Shown: positions 8,770-18,295 of the stretch, in pieces | Layout of the letters: every line of letters begins with the position of its first letter | Numbering within the stretch: the first letter of the stretch is position 1 | Source: Winogradskyella psychrotolerans RS-3 | Lineage (GTDB): Bacteria > Bacteroidota > Bacteroidia > Flavobacteriales > Flavobacteriaceae | Direction: 5' to 3' | DNA length: 64,000 nt | Assembly (NCBI RefSeq): GCF_000427335.1 | Contig: NZ_ATMR01000098.1 | Span: 62,001 to 126,000 of the forward strand | Program-made: the position numbers and the translations under genes | Notes under the pieces: generated by a model | What the model was told of the DNA's origin: nothing | The model's database searches: none | Seen by the model: the letters and a program-made list of their open reading frames with translations, nothing else

Positions 8770-9738
8770 CTATCCATAAATAGAAACATCATCAATCCCA
8801 TTCGAAGATTTCTGCCCTCTGTACATTCCTTCAGTATTAAATGGCATCGCAATGTTTCCGTTAGTATCCACAGCAATTAAGCCACCATCTCCACCAATGT
8901 CTAGAATACGTTTATGAATGACTTCACTTGAAGCGTCTTTTACCGACATGCCTTTGTGCTCCATTAAACAAGCCACATCATAAGCCACAACTCCTCTAAT
9001 AAAAAACTCACCGCTTCCGGTGCAACTGATGGCGCAAGTTTTATTGTTGGCATAATTCCCAGCTCCTATCATTGGCGAATCACCAACACGCCCCCATTTT
9101 TTATTGGTCATACCACCAGTAGATGTTGCTGCAGCAATATTGCCATCTTGGTCGCAGGCTACCGCGCCAACGGTTCCGAATTTAGAATCTTTCTGACTTC
9201 GACTACGCTCAGCCACCGATTTTTCATTTTTATCTGATGCATGATCTAACTGAAAACTATCGGTATCCTTAATGTCTAACCATTGTTTATGCCTGAATTC
9301 ATCATAAAAATAAGACGCATCTTTCAACTTATAATTGAGTTCTTTCGCAAACTGCATCGCTCCGTCTCCCGCTAAAAACACATGTTCACTTTTTTCCATC
9401 ACGTCTCTCGAAAGCTTCACCGGGTTTTTTATACCTGTAATTAAACTCACCGCACCGGCATTTAACGTTTTGCCATCCATAATAGAGGCATCCATTTCAT
9501 GTGTTTCTGTAGCCGTAAATACAGCTCCTTTTCCGGCATTAAATAAAGGTGAATCTTCTAAGACGCTCACCGCTTCTTCAACCGCATCAACAGCCGTTTT
9601 ACCATCTTCTAAAAGCGCATAACCAGCATCTAAAGCATTTTGTAATGCTAATTTATATTGGGCTTCTAACTCTGGAGTCATCATCCCTTTTACTAAAGTA
9701 CCTGCCCCTCCGTGAATGGCGATTGAAAATGTTTTCAT
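8770..9738 (-). CDS. iaaA: Isoaspartyl peptidase / plant-type L-asparaginase
   Basis: A 322-residue N-terminal nucleophile hydrolase that removes beta-linked aspartate from dipeptides and can hydrolyse asparagine. The precursor should self-cleave before Thr189 in KFGTVGAVAC; the supporting motifs IHGGAG (8-13), GKGAVF, GRVGDSPMIGAG and CTGSGEFFIR are intact, and there is no signal peptide. Next to cphA/cphB it is the obvious candidate for splitting beta-Asp-Arg. Oddity: residues 174-182 (SVAERSRSQ), in the linker just before the cleavage site, are encoded by a sequence that looks like a Flavobacteriia dispersed repeat read in frame. Confidence 0.9.
   Translation of the reverse strand: MKTFSIAIHGGAGTLVKGMMTPELEAQYKLALQNALDAGYALLEDGKTAVDAVEEAVSVLEDSPLFNAGKGAVFTATETHEMDASIMDGKTLNAGAVSLITGIKNPVKLSRDVMEKSEHVFLAGDGAMQFAKELNYKLKDASYFYDEFRHKQWLDIKDTDSFQLDHASDKNEKSVAERSRSQKDSKFGTVGAVACDQDGNIAAATSTGGMTNKKWGRVGDSPMIGAGNYANNKTCAISCTGSGEFFIRGVVAYDVACLMEHKGMSVKDASSEVIHKRILDIGGDGGLIAVDTNGNIAMPFNTEGMYRGQKSSNGIDDVSIYG
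9193..9217 (-). repeat. Repeat-like segment inserted in frame in iaaA
   Basis: The plus strand reads CTGACTTCGACTACGCTCAG from 9193 to 9212, an imperfect palindrome (CTGA...TCAG ends). From memory, strings of this type are dispersed in flavobacterial intergenic DNA; here one is read in frame as SVAERSRSQ in the disordered linker of the isoaspartyl peptidase precursor. Confidence 0.45.
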
Positions 9739-9757
9739 TTGTCTAAATTATGTGTTT

Positions 9758-9765
9758 CAAAGATA
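9758..9765 (-). promoter_or_regulatory. Candidate -7 promoter box for iaaA
   Basis: The minus strand reads TATCTTTG, matching TAnnTTTG, about 20 bases upstream of the ATG at 9738. No strong -33 element is visible. Confidence 0.4.
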
Positions 9766-9998
9766 CATCTAGAATCATAAAAACAGAGACCTTTTAAGGT
9801 TTTAAAACATTGAAATGTACTTAAAAAAACAAATACGGAGTATCTCTGAAGTATCCATAAAGGCATATCTATTAATGACCCGTTCTAAAATAACTATACA
9901 GGTTATTGAATAAATCTTGATATAATTATGCAAATCCCTTTTCCAAATTAATGGAAGTGAAGCACCCAAAAGACATATTCGATATGATAACTTTTTCG

Positions 9999-10006
9999 TA
10001 GCTTTG
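9999..10006 (+). promoter_or_regulatory. Candidate -7 promoter box for polA
   Basis: TAGCTTTG matches TAnnTTTG and lies 23 bases before the polA ATG. The 290-base gap 9739-10028 otherwise contains only the divergent iaaA start region and no credible gene. Confidence 0.45.
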
Positions 10007-10028
10007 ATCTCCTTACAAAAACAATCCA

Positions 10029-12881
10029 ATGTCAGACCAAAAACGCCTATTTCTCGTTGATGCTTACGCCCTTATTTTTCGTGGGTATTACGCTTTTATA
10101 AAAAACCCAAGAATCAATTCAAAAGGGGAAGATACTTCTGCCATTATGGGCTTTATGAATTCCCTTTTAGATGTGATTAAACGCGAACGACCAGATCATT
10201 TAGCCGTTTGTTTTGATAAAGGAGGTAGCGCAGACCGTGTGGAAATGTTCGAAGCTTACAAAGCCAACAGAGACGCAACACCAGAAGGCATTAAAACGGC
10301 CATTCCTCATATTTGTAATATTCTTGAAGCCATGCACATTCCAATTATGGTAAAAGAAGGATACGAGGCTGATGATGTCATTGGTACCTTAGCTAAAAAA
10401 GCTGAAAAAGAAGGTTATAAAACCTTTATGGTGACTCCAGATAAGGATTTTGCACAACTCGTTTCTGAAAACATATTTATGTACCGACCAGTTTTTGGTG
10501 GTGGTTACGAAACTTGGGGAATCCCAGAAGTCCAAAAGAAATTTGAAGTTACAGATCCATTACAAGTCATTGACTTTTTAGGGATGATGGGAGATGCCTC
10601 TGATAATATTCCTGGATTGCCTGGTGTTGGTGAAAAAACAGCTAAGAAATTTTTAGCGGCTTACGGCAGTATGGAAAACCTTTTTGCGAATTCGCATGAG
10701 CTAAAAGGGAAAATGAAGGAGAAAATTGAAGCCAATCAAGAACTCGGTTTGTTATCAAAGCAATTGGCGACCATTATGCTCGACGTGCCTGTAGAGTTTA
10801 ATGCTGAAGATTTTGAAATGTCAGAACCCGATATTCCAAAAGTGACTGAAATTTTCCAAGAGTTAGAATTTAGACGTTTAATTGATAATTTTAATAAAAC
10901 CTTTACTGCTGAAGCCATGCAGTCTGCCGGAACTTCTACTCCAACTTCAGATAAAAAGGAAGCACCGAAAACCACTCCTACGGAAGAAAAATCAGCAGGA
11001 GCTGGTCAATTCTCTTTATTTGGAGGTGGTGAACCATCAACCACTGAAACTATTTCACAAAATACTAGAAAAACCTCAGCCACTTATTCACATTTTTATC
11101 AAAGCGTCGCACCTGGTATGGCAACCAAATTGTTTGTCAAAAATCTAATGAGCCAAACCTCAGTGTGTTTTGATACGGAAACGACTGGACTAAATCCATT
11201 AACCGCAGAACTCGTTGGCATCGCCTTTTCATGGGAAGTCGGCAAAGGATTCTATGTGCCATTTCCAGAAGATAAAACAGAAGCACAAGAACTTATAGAA
11301 ACCTTTAGACCTTTTTTTGAAGACGAGAACATCGAAAAAATCGGTCAGAATTTAAAATACGACATCAAGGTTTTAGCCAAATACAATATTGAGGTAAAAG
11401 GCAAACTTTTCGATACCATGTTAGCGCATTATTTGATCAATGCAGACATGCGTCACAATATGGATGTCTTAGCTGAAACCTATTTAAACTACACCCCAAT
11501 TTCTATCACAGAACTCATTGGTAAAAAAGGAAAGAATCAATTATCTATGCGCGATGTGCCCTTAGAAAAGCTCACCGAATACGCCGTTGAAGATGCTGAT
11601 ATTACCTTACAATTAAAAGAACATTTCACAACCGAATTAGGAGAAGCTAATACCCAAAAATTATTCGATGAGATTGAAATTCCGTTACTACGTGTGTTAG
11701 CAGCTATGGAATTAGAAGGTATTAATCTCGATAAAGACTTTCTATACTCTTTATCTGAAGATTTGAATAACGACATCGCAACACTCGAACAAGAAATTTA
11801 TGCCACAGCAGGCGAGGAATTCAACATTGCCTCTCCAAAACAGTTAGGTATTGTGTTGTTCGAAAACATGAAATTGGTCGATAAACCAAAGAAAACCAAA
11901 ACAGGTCAATATGCAACTGGCGAAGATATCTTATCCTATTTAGCAAAAGACCATGATATCATTCAGAAAATATTAGATTTTAGAGGCCTTTCAAAATTAA
12001 AGAGCACCTATGTAGATGCCTTGCCTTTACAAGTAGAATCATCCACAGGTCGTGTGCATACTGATTATATGCAAACCGTTGCAGCAACTGGGCGTTTAAG
12101 TAGTAACAATCCTAATTTACAAAATATTCCAATTCGTACCGAACGTGGTCGTCAAGTACGAAAAGCCTTTGTACCAAGAAACGAAGACTACACCTTACTG
12201 GCTGCCGATTATTCGCAAATAGAATTACGAATCATTGCCGCATTAAGTGAAGAAGAAACCATGATTGAAGCCTTTAAAAATGGCGAAGATATTCATGCTT
12301 CAACCGCATCCAAAGTATTTAACGTGCCATTGACTGAAGTCACCAGAGAACAACGTAGCAATGCTAAAACCGTTAATTTCGGAATCATCTATGGGGTGTC
12401 TGCCTTCGGATTAAGTAACCAAACCGATTTATCACGTGGTGAAGCCAAAGAACTTATTGACACCTATTACGAAACCTATCCAAAATTAAAAGCCTACATG
12501 AGTAAGCAAGTCGATTTTGCAAGAGATCATGGCTATGTGCAAACCGTTTTGGGCCGTCGTCGTTATTTAAAAGACATCAACTCGCGTAACGCTGTGGTGA
12601 GAGGTGCTGCAGAACGAAATGCTGTTAACGCACCCATACAAGGAAGCGCTGCCGATATTATTAAAATTGCGATGATTAATATTTATAACAAGCTAGAAGC
12701 CGGACACTATAAATCGAAGATGCTCTTACAAGTACATGATGAATTGGTCTTTGACATCTACAAGCCAGAACTCGAAGAACTCACTACCTTAATTAAAACC
12801 GAAATGGAAAGTGCATTTATTATGGATGTGCCTTTAGATGTTGAGGTGGATACAGGTTTGAATTGGTTGGAGGCGCATTAG
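10029..12881 (+). CDS. polA: DNA polymerase I
   Basis: A 950-residue, full-length family A polymerase for Okazaki-fragment processing and repair. The N-terminal 5'-3' exonuclease domain (about 1-290) begins LFLVDAYALIFRGYYAF and includes MGDASDNIPGLPGVGEKTA. A Gln/Thr/Ser-rich linker (about 300-345) leads to a 3'-5' exonuclease whose metal-binding motif CFDTETTGLNP is kept, so proofreading is probably active. Polymerase motifs A (LLAADYSQIELRIIA), B (RSNAKTVNFGIIYGVSAFG) and C (QVHDELVFD) are intact. The reading frame is unbroken. Confidence 0.96.
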   Translation: MSDQKRLFLVDAYALIFRGYYAFIKNPRINSKGEDTSAIMGFMNSLLDVIKRERPDHLAVCFDKGGSADRVEMFEAYKANRDATPEGIKTAIPHICNILEAMHIPIMVKEGYEADDVIGTLAKKAEKEGYKTFMVTPDKDFAQLVSENIFMYRPVFGGGYETWGIPEVQKKFEVTDPLQVIDFLGMMGDASDNIPGLPGVGEKTAKKFLAAYGSMENLFANSHELKGKMKEKIEANQELGLLSKQLATIMLDVPVEFNAEDFEMSEPDIPKVTEIFQELEFRRLIDNFNKTFTAEAMQSAGTSTPTSDKKEAPKTTPTEEKSAGAGQFSLFGGGEPSTTETISQNTRKTSATYSHFYQSVAPGMATKLFVKNLMSQTSVCFDTETTGLNPLTAELVGIAFSWEVGKGFYVPFPEDKTEAQELIETFRPFFEDENIEKIGQNLKYDIKVLAKYNIEVKGKLFDTMLAHYLINADMRHNMDVLAETYLNYTPISITELIGKKGKNQLSMRDVPLEKLTEYAVEDADITLQLKEHFTTELGEANTQKLFDEIEIPLLRVLAAMELEGINLDKDFLYSLSEDLNNDIATLEQEIYATAGEEFNIASPKQLGIVLFENMKLVDKPKKTKTGQYATGEDILSYLAKDHDIIQKILDFRGLSKLKSTYVDALPLQVESSTGRVHTDYMQTVAATGRLSSNNPNLQNIPIRTERGRQVRKAFVPRNEDYTLLAADYSQIELRIIAALSEEETMIEAFKNGEDIHASTASKVFNVPLTEVTREQRSNAKTVNFGIIYGVSAFGLSNQTDLSRGEAKELIDTYYETYPKLKAYMSKQVDFARDHGYVQTVLGRRRYLKDINSRNAVVRGAAERNAVNAPIQGSAADIIKIAMINIYNKLEAGHYKSKMLLQVHDELVFDIYKPELEELTTLIKTEMESAFIMDVPLDVEVDTGLNWLEAH

Positions 12882-12963
12882 GATGAACAAAATGATGTTA
12901 GTGGGAGTAAGTTACAAAAAGACTCTCTTTAAGTAAATTTATTAACATCTTTTTAAGCTATGC

Positions 12964-13680
12964 CTATTTTCTAAAAACACAGTCTCTATGGTATTCTAAA
13001 TAAGGCTTATGCTCTTCATTAAGTTCAATTTTCATATCTGAATTTATTCCTAGATCCAATGGGTTGTTAAACAAAGTAGACGTAATAATTGTTCCATCAC
13101 TTTTAAATGTAATTAAACCGTTATCAAATACTTTGTCAATGTTTGGGATCAGAAGCAGCCCATTGAATACATCTAATTTTTCAAAGTTATTAGATTTTCT
13201 CCATGGTTTTATATGCGAAGCTATAAGAAGTGGAACTTCTGGATATTTAGTAACCGAACAACATCTCCAATATTCAATCAGTCTTTTACGATATTTTCCT
13301 TGTCCAATTCTACTTAAAATTAAATTTTGTTTTTCAGTTTCTGAATCTTGCGACTGATTATAAATGTTTATAATGTCATCTGTAATAGACTCAGATTTAT
13401 AGGTATCATTTAAAAACTCAATATATAAATCAAAAGCCCGACTATACATGTTATTACCCTTGATATTCTTTTGTAATAATTTTGAGTTTTCAAAATATAA
13501 CTCTTTAAGTTTTCTTGATTCACTAGGACTGTCTATTAAAAACAGATCTGTTTGACTTATATCGTTTTTCTTTAAATGATTACTGAGCGTTGTTATTACT
13601 TTAACATACTTATCCGGAGCAGATATTTGTGTGTGGTTTTTTGTAAGCCAAGATTTGAATATAAGTTCTTTAATAATCAA
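12964..13680 (-). CDS. HNH endonuclease (HNH_2 type), last gene of the defence-like cassette
   Basis: A 238-residue protein whose C-terminal third carries an HNH fold of the HNH_2 type: a Cys pair at 140-141, LLIASHIKPW with His156, the Asn of NGLLLIPN (173) and the closing DKVFDNGLITF. The N-terminal 120 residues are helical and have no family I recognise. It lies 15 bases downstream of the receiver-domain gene on the same strand and is the only recognisable nuclease of the cassette, so it probably supplies the cutting activity opposed by the cytosine methyltransferase. The fold call is good; the restriction role is inferred from neighbours. Confidence 0.75.
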   Translation of the reverse strand: MIIKELIFKSWLTKNHTQISAPDKYVKVITTLSNHLKKNDISQTDLFLIDSPSESRKLKELYFENSKLLQKNIKGNNMYSRAFDLYIEFLNDTYKSESITDDIINIYNQSQDSETEKQNLILSRIGQGKYRKRLIEYWRCCSVTKYPEVPLLIASHIKPWRKSNNFEKLDVFNGLLLIPNIDKVFDNGLITFKSDGTIITSTLFNNPLDLGINSDMKIELNEEHKPYLEYHRDCVFRK

Positions 13681-13695
13681 AATATAGGTTTCTAA

Positions 13696-15423
13696 TTATG
13701 ATAAATGAGGAAGATCAATTCCGACTCTGTAACCTTGGCCAAAGGAATTATTTGAAATTCGCTGAGCATAATTCTCTTTTAAACTACATACAAACTCAAG
13801 ATCATATGTTATACCCGAATATGAAATTGATTTATCATTAGATTCATTCATTTTATTAGGAATATGTGAAGTAAAAGGTTTGCACGCCCATTCTATTGCT
13901 TCTGTTTTTTTACCATTTGAGATGAAAGTATAAAAACCTTGTTCAGCATTTTTTAAAGCTACAGCTAGCTTTGTTATAGAATCAGTTTTTTTTATAAAAC
14001 TAAACTCATTATTGATTTTACTTGGTGTAAAACAGTCGCAATGTGGTGTTATACATAAAAAATATTCATTACCAGATTTAAAAACATCTCCAAATCCTAA
14101 CTTTTTATTGGTCTTATTCGCTAAATGAACACAAGAAACCATAGATGCGTATTTAGCAAGTGAAATCTCAAGTTCACTACCTTCTTTTGGTATATATATA
14201 GAAAGCTCTTTTTCAATTAGTTTAAAAGAATCTAAATTAAGGTCTAAATTTTTTTGAAGTAACTCGTGAATCCAAGATCGTACAACAAAATTCTTGAAAG
14301 ATGTCTTTTGAAATACTTCAACACCATCCTCTGCGTCTTTCTTATAGTAATTTTTCCCATGATGCAAAAATGCATTTTTTTCGATAGTATTGAATTTAGT
14401 GCCAATTTTAGAGAAATCTTCTCTAAATTTATCTTTTAACTCAATACTTATTAAATTAATAATACTATGAGGATTATTAGTGATACTTTGACTAAACACA
14501 TCAAATAGTTTATCTGGTTTTACTCCGCCAGTTCTATCTTCTTTATGAAGAATAAGCACTACTGTACCGTTTATAGAATAACATAAACGTTCGATATTTA
14601 TTCTTTCATTTTTAAAAATTAATTTGCTTCTCCTATCTTTTGATAAACAAATATTACTCAACAATAATACTGCATCTTCTATCGATTCGACATTATTAAA
14701 ATATTTCATCCCAGAAATAATTTTCTTTGGAAATTTTTCAAGGTGTTTAGTTTCAATTTCTAAAAAAGAATAGAATGAATCTAAAATCTCTTTTCTAATG
14801 TCATTTCTTCTCGATGGAAATAATATATATTCATGAAATCTATTAATTTGTGTATCATCTTCAAAATAATTATATATTTCTTCACAATTAGTAGACATAC
14901 GCGAAAATTTCGCTTTAAACTCCTCAATCATTATTTCAAAGTCCTCAGAATTATGTGCGTTGAAATTATTTAACAGAACCTTAGATACATCAGATAAATC
15001 TTCTCTATTTGTATAAATAACAATAAATGGAACTATATTATTCTCAAATATATCTTTTATAATAGTTAGAGTATAATCATATTTCGTTTCACCAGCTCCA
15101 GGTTTGGAATTTAACTCCCAATCTTGAATTAATAAATCTTTATTATGTAACAAATACTTATGTTTTTCCCATTCTACATTATCAGTAAATTGGTAAATAT
15201 CTAAATCACAATGACCATCCTTTCTAAAAGAATAGAAAAGTTCTTTAGGATCATCAAAATTTAAACCTTCAGTAGCAAGAGAATAAGGTGCAGCATATGC
15301 ATCATCAATACAAATAGCACTTCTAATAGAACTCTGAATTATTCCTTTAGCAACATCATCTGTTCCTTCAAGTATTTCTACAGTTTTAACTGAAACTTTA
15401 TTTTCTTTTTCCAAATCTTCCAT
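13696..15423 (-). CDS. Receiver-like domain protein of the methyltransferase/GHKL cassette
   Basis: I place the start at ATG 15423, one base after the stop of the upstream ATPase gene, giving 575 residues; the frame is open further upstream to 15501 but that part overlaps the ATPase gene. Residues 34-120 look like a response-regulator receiver: SAICIDD with the acidic pair Asp40-Asp41, LLIQDWEL with the candidate phospho-acceptor Asp101, then IVPFIVIYTN with the conserved Thr. The remaining ~450 residues match nothing I know; a Cys/His cluster CITPHCDCF lies near the C terminus. With a histidine-kinase-like domain encoded next door, an intracellular relay that controls the nuclease is a reasonable hypothesis. 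Confidence 0.65.
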   Translation of the reverse strand: MEDLEKENKVSVKTVEILEGTDDVAKGIIQSSIRSAICIDDAYAAPYSLATEGLNFDDPKELFYSFRKDGHCDLDIYQFTDNVEWEKHKYLLHNKDLLIQDWELNSKPGAGETKYDYTLTIIKDIFENNIVPFIVIYTNREDLSDVSKVLLNNFNAHNSEDFEIMIEEFKAKFSRMSTNCEEIYNYFEDDTQINRFHEYILFPSRRNDIRKEILDSFYSFLEIETKHLEKFPKKIISGMKYFNNVESIEDAVLLLSNICLSKDRRSKLIFKNERINIERLCYSINGTVVLILHKEDRTGGVKPDKLFDVFSQSITNNPHSIINLISIELKDKFREDFSKIGTKFNTIEKNAFLHHGKNYYKKDAEDGVEVFQKTSFKNFVVRSWIHELLQKNLDLNLDSFKLIEKELSIYIPKEGSELEISLAKYASMVSCVHLANKTNKKLGFGDVFKSGNEYFLCITPHCDCFTPSKINNEFSFIKKTDSITKLAVALKNAEQGFYTFISNGKKTEAIEWACKPFTSHIPNKMNESNDKSISYSGITYDLEFVCSLKENYAQRISNNSFGQGYRVGIDLPHLS

Positions 15424-15424
15424 T

Positions 15425-18295
15425 TTACTTGAGCTTAGAAATAACGAAGCACGCTCCTGCCAACTTATTATATTCTTTTTCATTTGTTGCATAAATGTCA
15501 TAACCTATAGCATTCAGGTTCTTCTTAGCTAGGTATAACCCAATGCCTCTTCCATCTCTTTTTCTTGTATAAAACAATGTGAATATATCATCTAATTGAG
15601 AGTCATCAATACGCTCACCAGAATTCATTATTCTTATTTCATGATTAATAAGTTCAATTTTAATTTTCTATCGGAGGCTGGTATTAGCCAATAATTGGCA
15701 TTATTGATTAAATTTAAAAAACTGGTTTTACAATGGAATCAAATGAGAAAAATTCATACTCTCTAAAAGGATCATTTACAATAAATTCTATTTTATATCT
15801 TTTGAATTCGTTTTCAAAAAATTCTCGAATGTATTTTTCTATTTGATAACCTGTTATTACTTCTCTAGTTCTTCTACTTGTTCTATATAAGGGTTTTAAT
15901 AACTTATAATTTCCTTCAAGATGCTGAAAAGCATTTTCTAATTGCTTAAAACTAAATTCTATTCCTGGATTCTGTCGAGAATATGTTTTAATTTCATTTA
16001 CTGCATCGTTCATTTGAGAATACATCACATTAAATTGATGATCAATTATTTCAATAGCCATTCCTAATTGAGCTAATTCCTCGTAATCACCAAGTCTTTT
16101 CTCTAAATTTTCATTCTGTTCTTGATACCATCCTCTTAGAAAATCATCGTCAACATCAATTTGCAAATTTGATATATGCTTAATAAAACCTTCAAAAGAA
16201 TTCTCTATTTCTTTTTTATGCTCTTCTATTAAGCTAGAAAGACCAATGATTTTTGAAGATATGTCTTTTTTAGAATCGGATTCTGTAACCTTATGTGGTT
16301 CCGATTGATTTATGAAAGAATCAGTTTGAGTTTCTTTTTCTTCTCCTAATAGATCATTTATTCTATTAAATGAAGTTTTTGAGACTGATTGGAAATCAGA
16401 AAACTGTTTCTCTATATATTTAATGTGAGATCTAAATTTATCATTAAATTCGAGTTTGAGGTTTTCTAAATTTATTCGCTCTCTAGTTTTATCAACTAAG
16501 GCAACTATATCACGGACTTTTGAATCAGCCGCAAAATACTTTTTTTGATAACTTGTATATTCTTCTTCTTGTTTTTTTGTAATACGTACTGCCTGAGGCT
16601 TTTGTATTCTTATTTCTCTTAACTTACTTTTTTTGAAATCTAATTTATCTAAAAGTTTATTATAGTCATTATAATTGATTTCGATTTGATCAGCCTCTTT
16701 TTTTAATTCTACTTCTAAAAGATTAATTTCAGTACTTAATCCATCTATCAATAACTTACTTTCTTTTAAGTTTTCTAAAAAAGCCTTTTTGTTTTTGAAT
16801 TTTTACGCTTTGCAGCTGTAAGCTGCCTGTCATATTTAGCTTGGATTTCTTTTAATTGAGTTCCTCTAAATGTATCATACTTACCTTCATCTTTAGAATA
16901 ACGCATATATCGCTTAGCGATATCAACAAAAAACTCAACTAAATCATCTTTAAATTCTCTAAATGCTTTGTTTTGAATAAATCCTTCACGCCCAGCTTTA
17001 TCTATAAGACTAGTATTCCTTTCTCGAGATAAATCTATATATCCAATAAATCTTCTGTGACTAAAAAAATACTGTCCTGCACTCAATGATCTTCTCTTTT
17101 CAAACTCTAAAAAGTCATACTCAGTTCTGCCGTATGGTAATACTCTAAAATCATCTCTATATATATATAAACCCCCAAACGATTCTAATTTAGAATTTAT
17201 ATTATTATACTCTTCTTTATTTAAAGTTGAGCTTTTCTGTTCTCCTTCAAACGCTCCCCATTCAATTACAAAAGGTCCATATCCTGTTTTTCCAGGTGGT
17301 CGATTAGGTTTGAAAGTGTACTTCTCCCTTTTATCAAAAACTTTGATTTCCCCAGAGAAAAATCCGTTTTCATCAAATTCTCCCTTTAACCAATGATCTG
17401 CATTACGCATCTCATCTTGAGTAAAAAAATCATCTATTAAGTTATATTTACCAGACGCATCATATATAAAGAATCTAGTTTCAAAATCTTTTCTAGTTGT
17501 CTTTAAATCATTGTGTAAGCCACTTAGTGATGTCCTTAAATAAGTTAATGAATCATCTTTTTTAAGAGCTATTCGATCCTTATCAGATAATTCTAATAAT
17601 TGATCATGTGGTGTGAAAATTATAAATGATGTACCATGGGAATCTTCTTCACAATATTTTTCAATTACTTCTTCTTTTATAAAATTAGGAATTTTTAACG
17701 ACGCTAAATCGTTATGTATAGCATTTCGAAGTTGAGATTGTTCTCCCCATTTTTTCTCGTCAAGGTTAGATTGAAATTCTGTTTTCGCTGATTCAATATA
17801 CTCTTTAAATAAATCAACACTATCAAAGGAAAACAAAGGAATATTTAAATCTTCAAGGAAAAAATCATAATTATCTAGAACACGCCAATCTATTAAAAAA
17901 GCATTTGCTTTTTCTCCCTTTTGCTTGGAAATCATTAACATTTGAGACCCTAAATAGGAAACCGAAAGGCGACCTATTCCTTTTTCTCCCATTGGAATCC
18001 TCCGGTTAAGATCAAACTGCGGATTTATTTTCCCCCCTCTTGCTTTAGAGTCCGTACCTAGTACAAACCACTTATTTAATATATCATCTTCAGACATACC
18101 AAAACCATCATCTGATAGTAAAAAAACTGGCTTACTATTATCCTTATATGTGTCTAGAAATAATTTACACTCTAAGTTTTCAGCATATGCATCATAGCCA
18201 TTTTTCCATAATTCTGAAATTGCAGTTGGTAAATCTGCTATTTGTCCTTTCCCTAATAATTCAATCGCTCTCGCTTTTGCTCTGAATTTAGCCAT
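15425..18295 (-). CDS. Double GHKL ATPase: MORC/Hsp90-like domain, coiled coil, histidine-kinase-like domain (three frame breaks)
   Basis: As read it falls into pieces: 16775-18295 (506 aa), 15714-16751 and 15425-15628. Adding one base in each of three homopolymers (between 16777 and 16796; A/T run 15716-15721; run 15664-15667) joins them into one 957-residue frame. The N-terminal GHKL domain has an N-box (ISELWKNGYDA, 26-36), G1 (SDDGFGM, 61-67) and G2 (GEKGIGRL, 103-110), as in MORC/MutL/Hsp90 ATPases. A long coiled coil follows, then EIIDHQFN (like a kinase H-box), LNLINNANYWL (N-box) and GRGIGLYLAKKNL (G2). The second G1 box reads NSGERI rather than DxGxG, so that site may be degenerate. 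The first ATG overlaps the methyltransferase stop by 8 bases. Confidence 0.7.

Noticed and set aside
9802..10029. A 75-residue open frame on the minus strand before polA
   Set aside because: It overlaps the polA promoter region, has no recognisable start context and its composition looks like translated AT-rich spacer.
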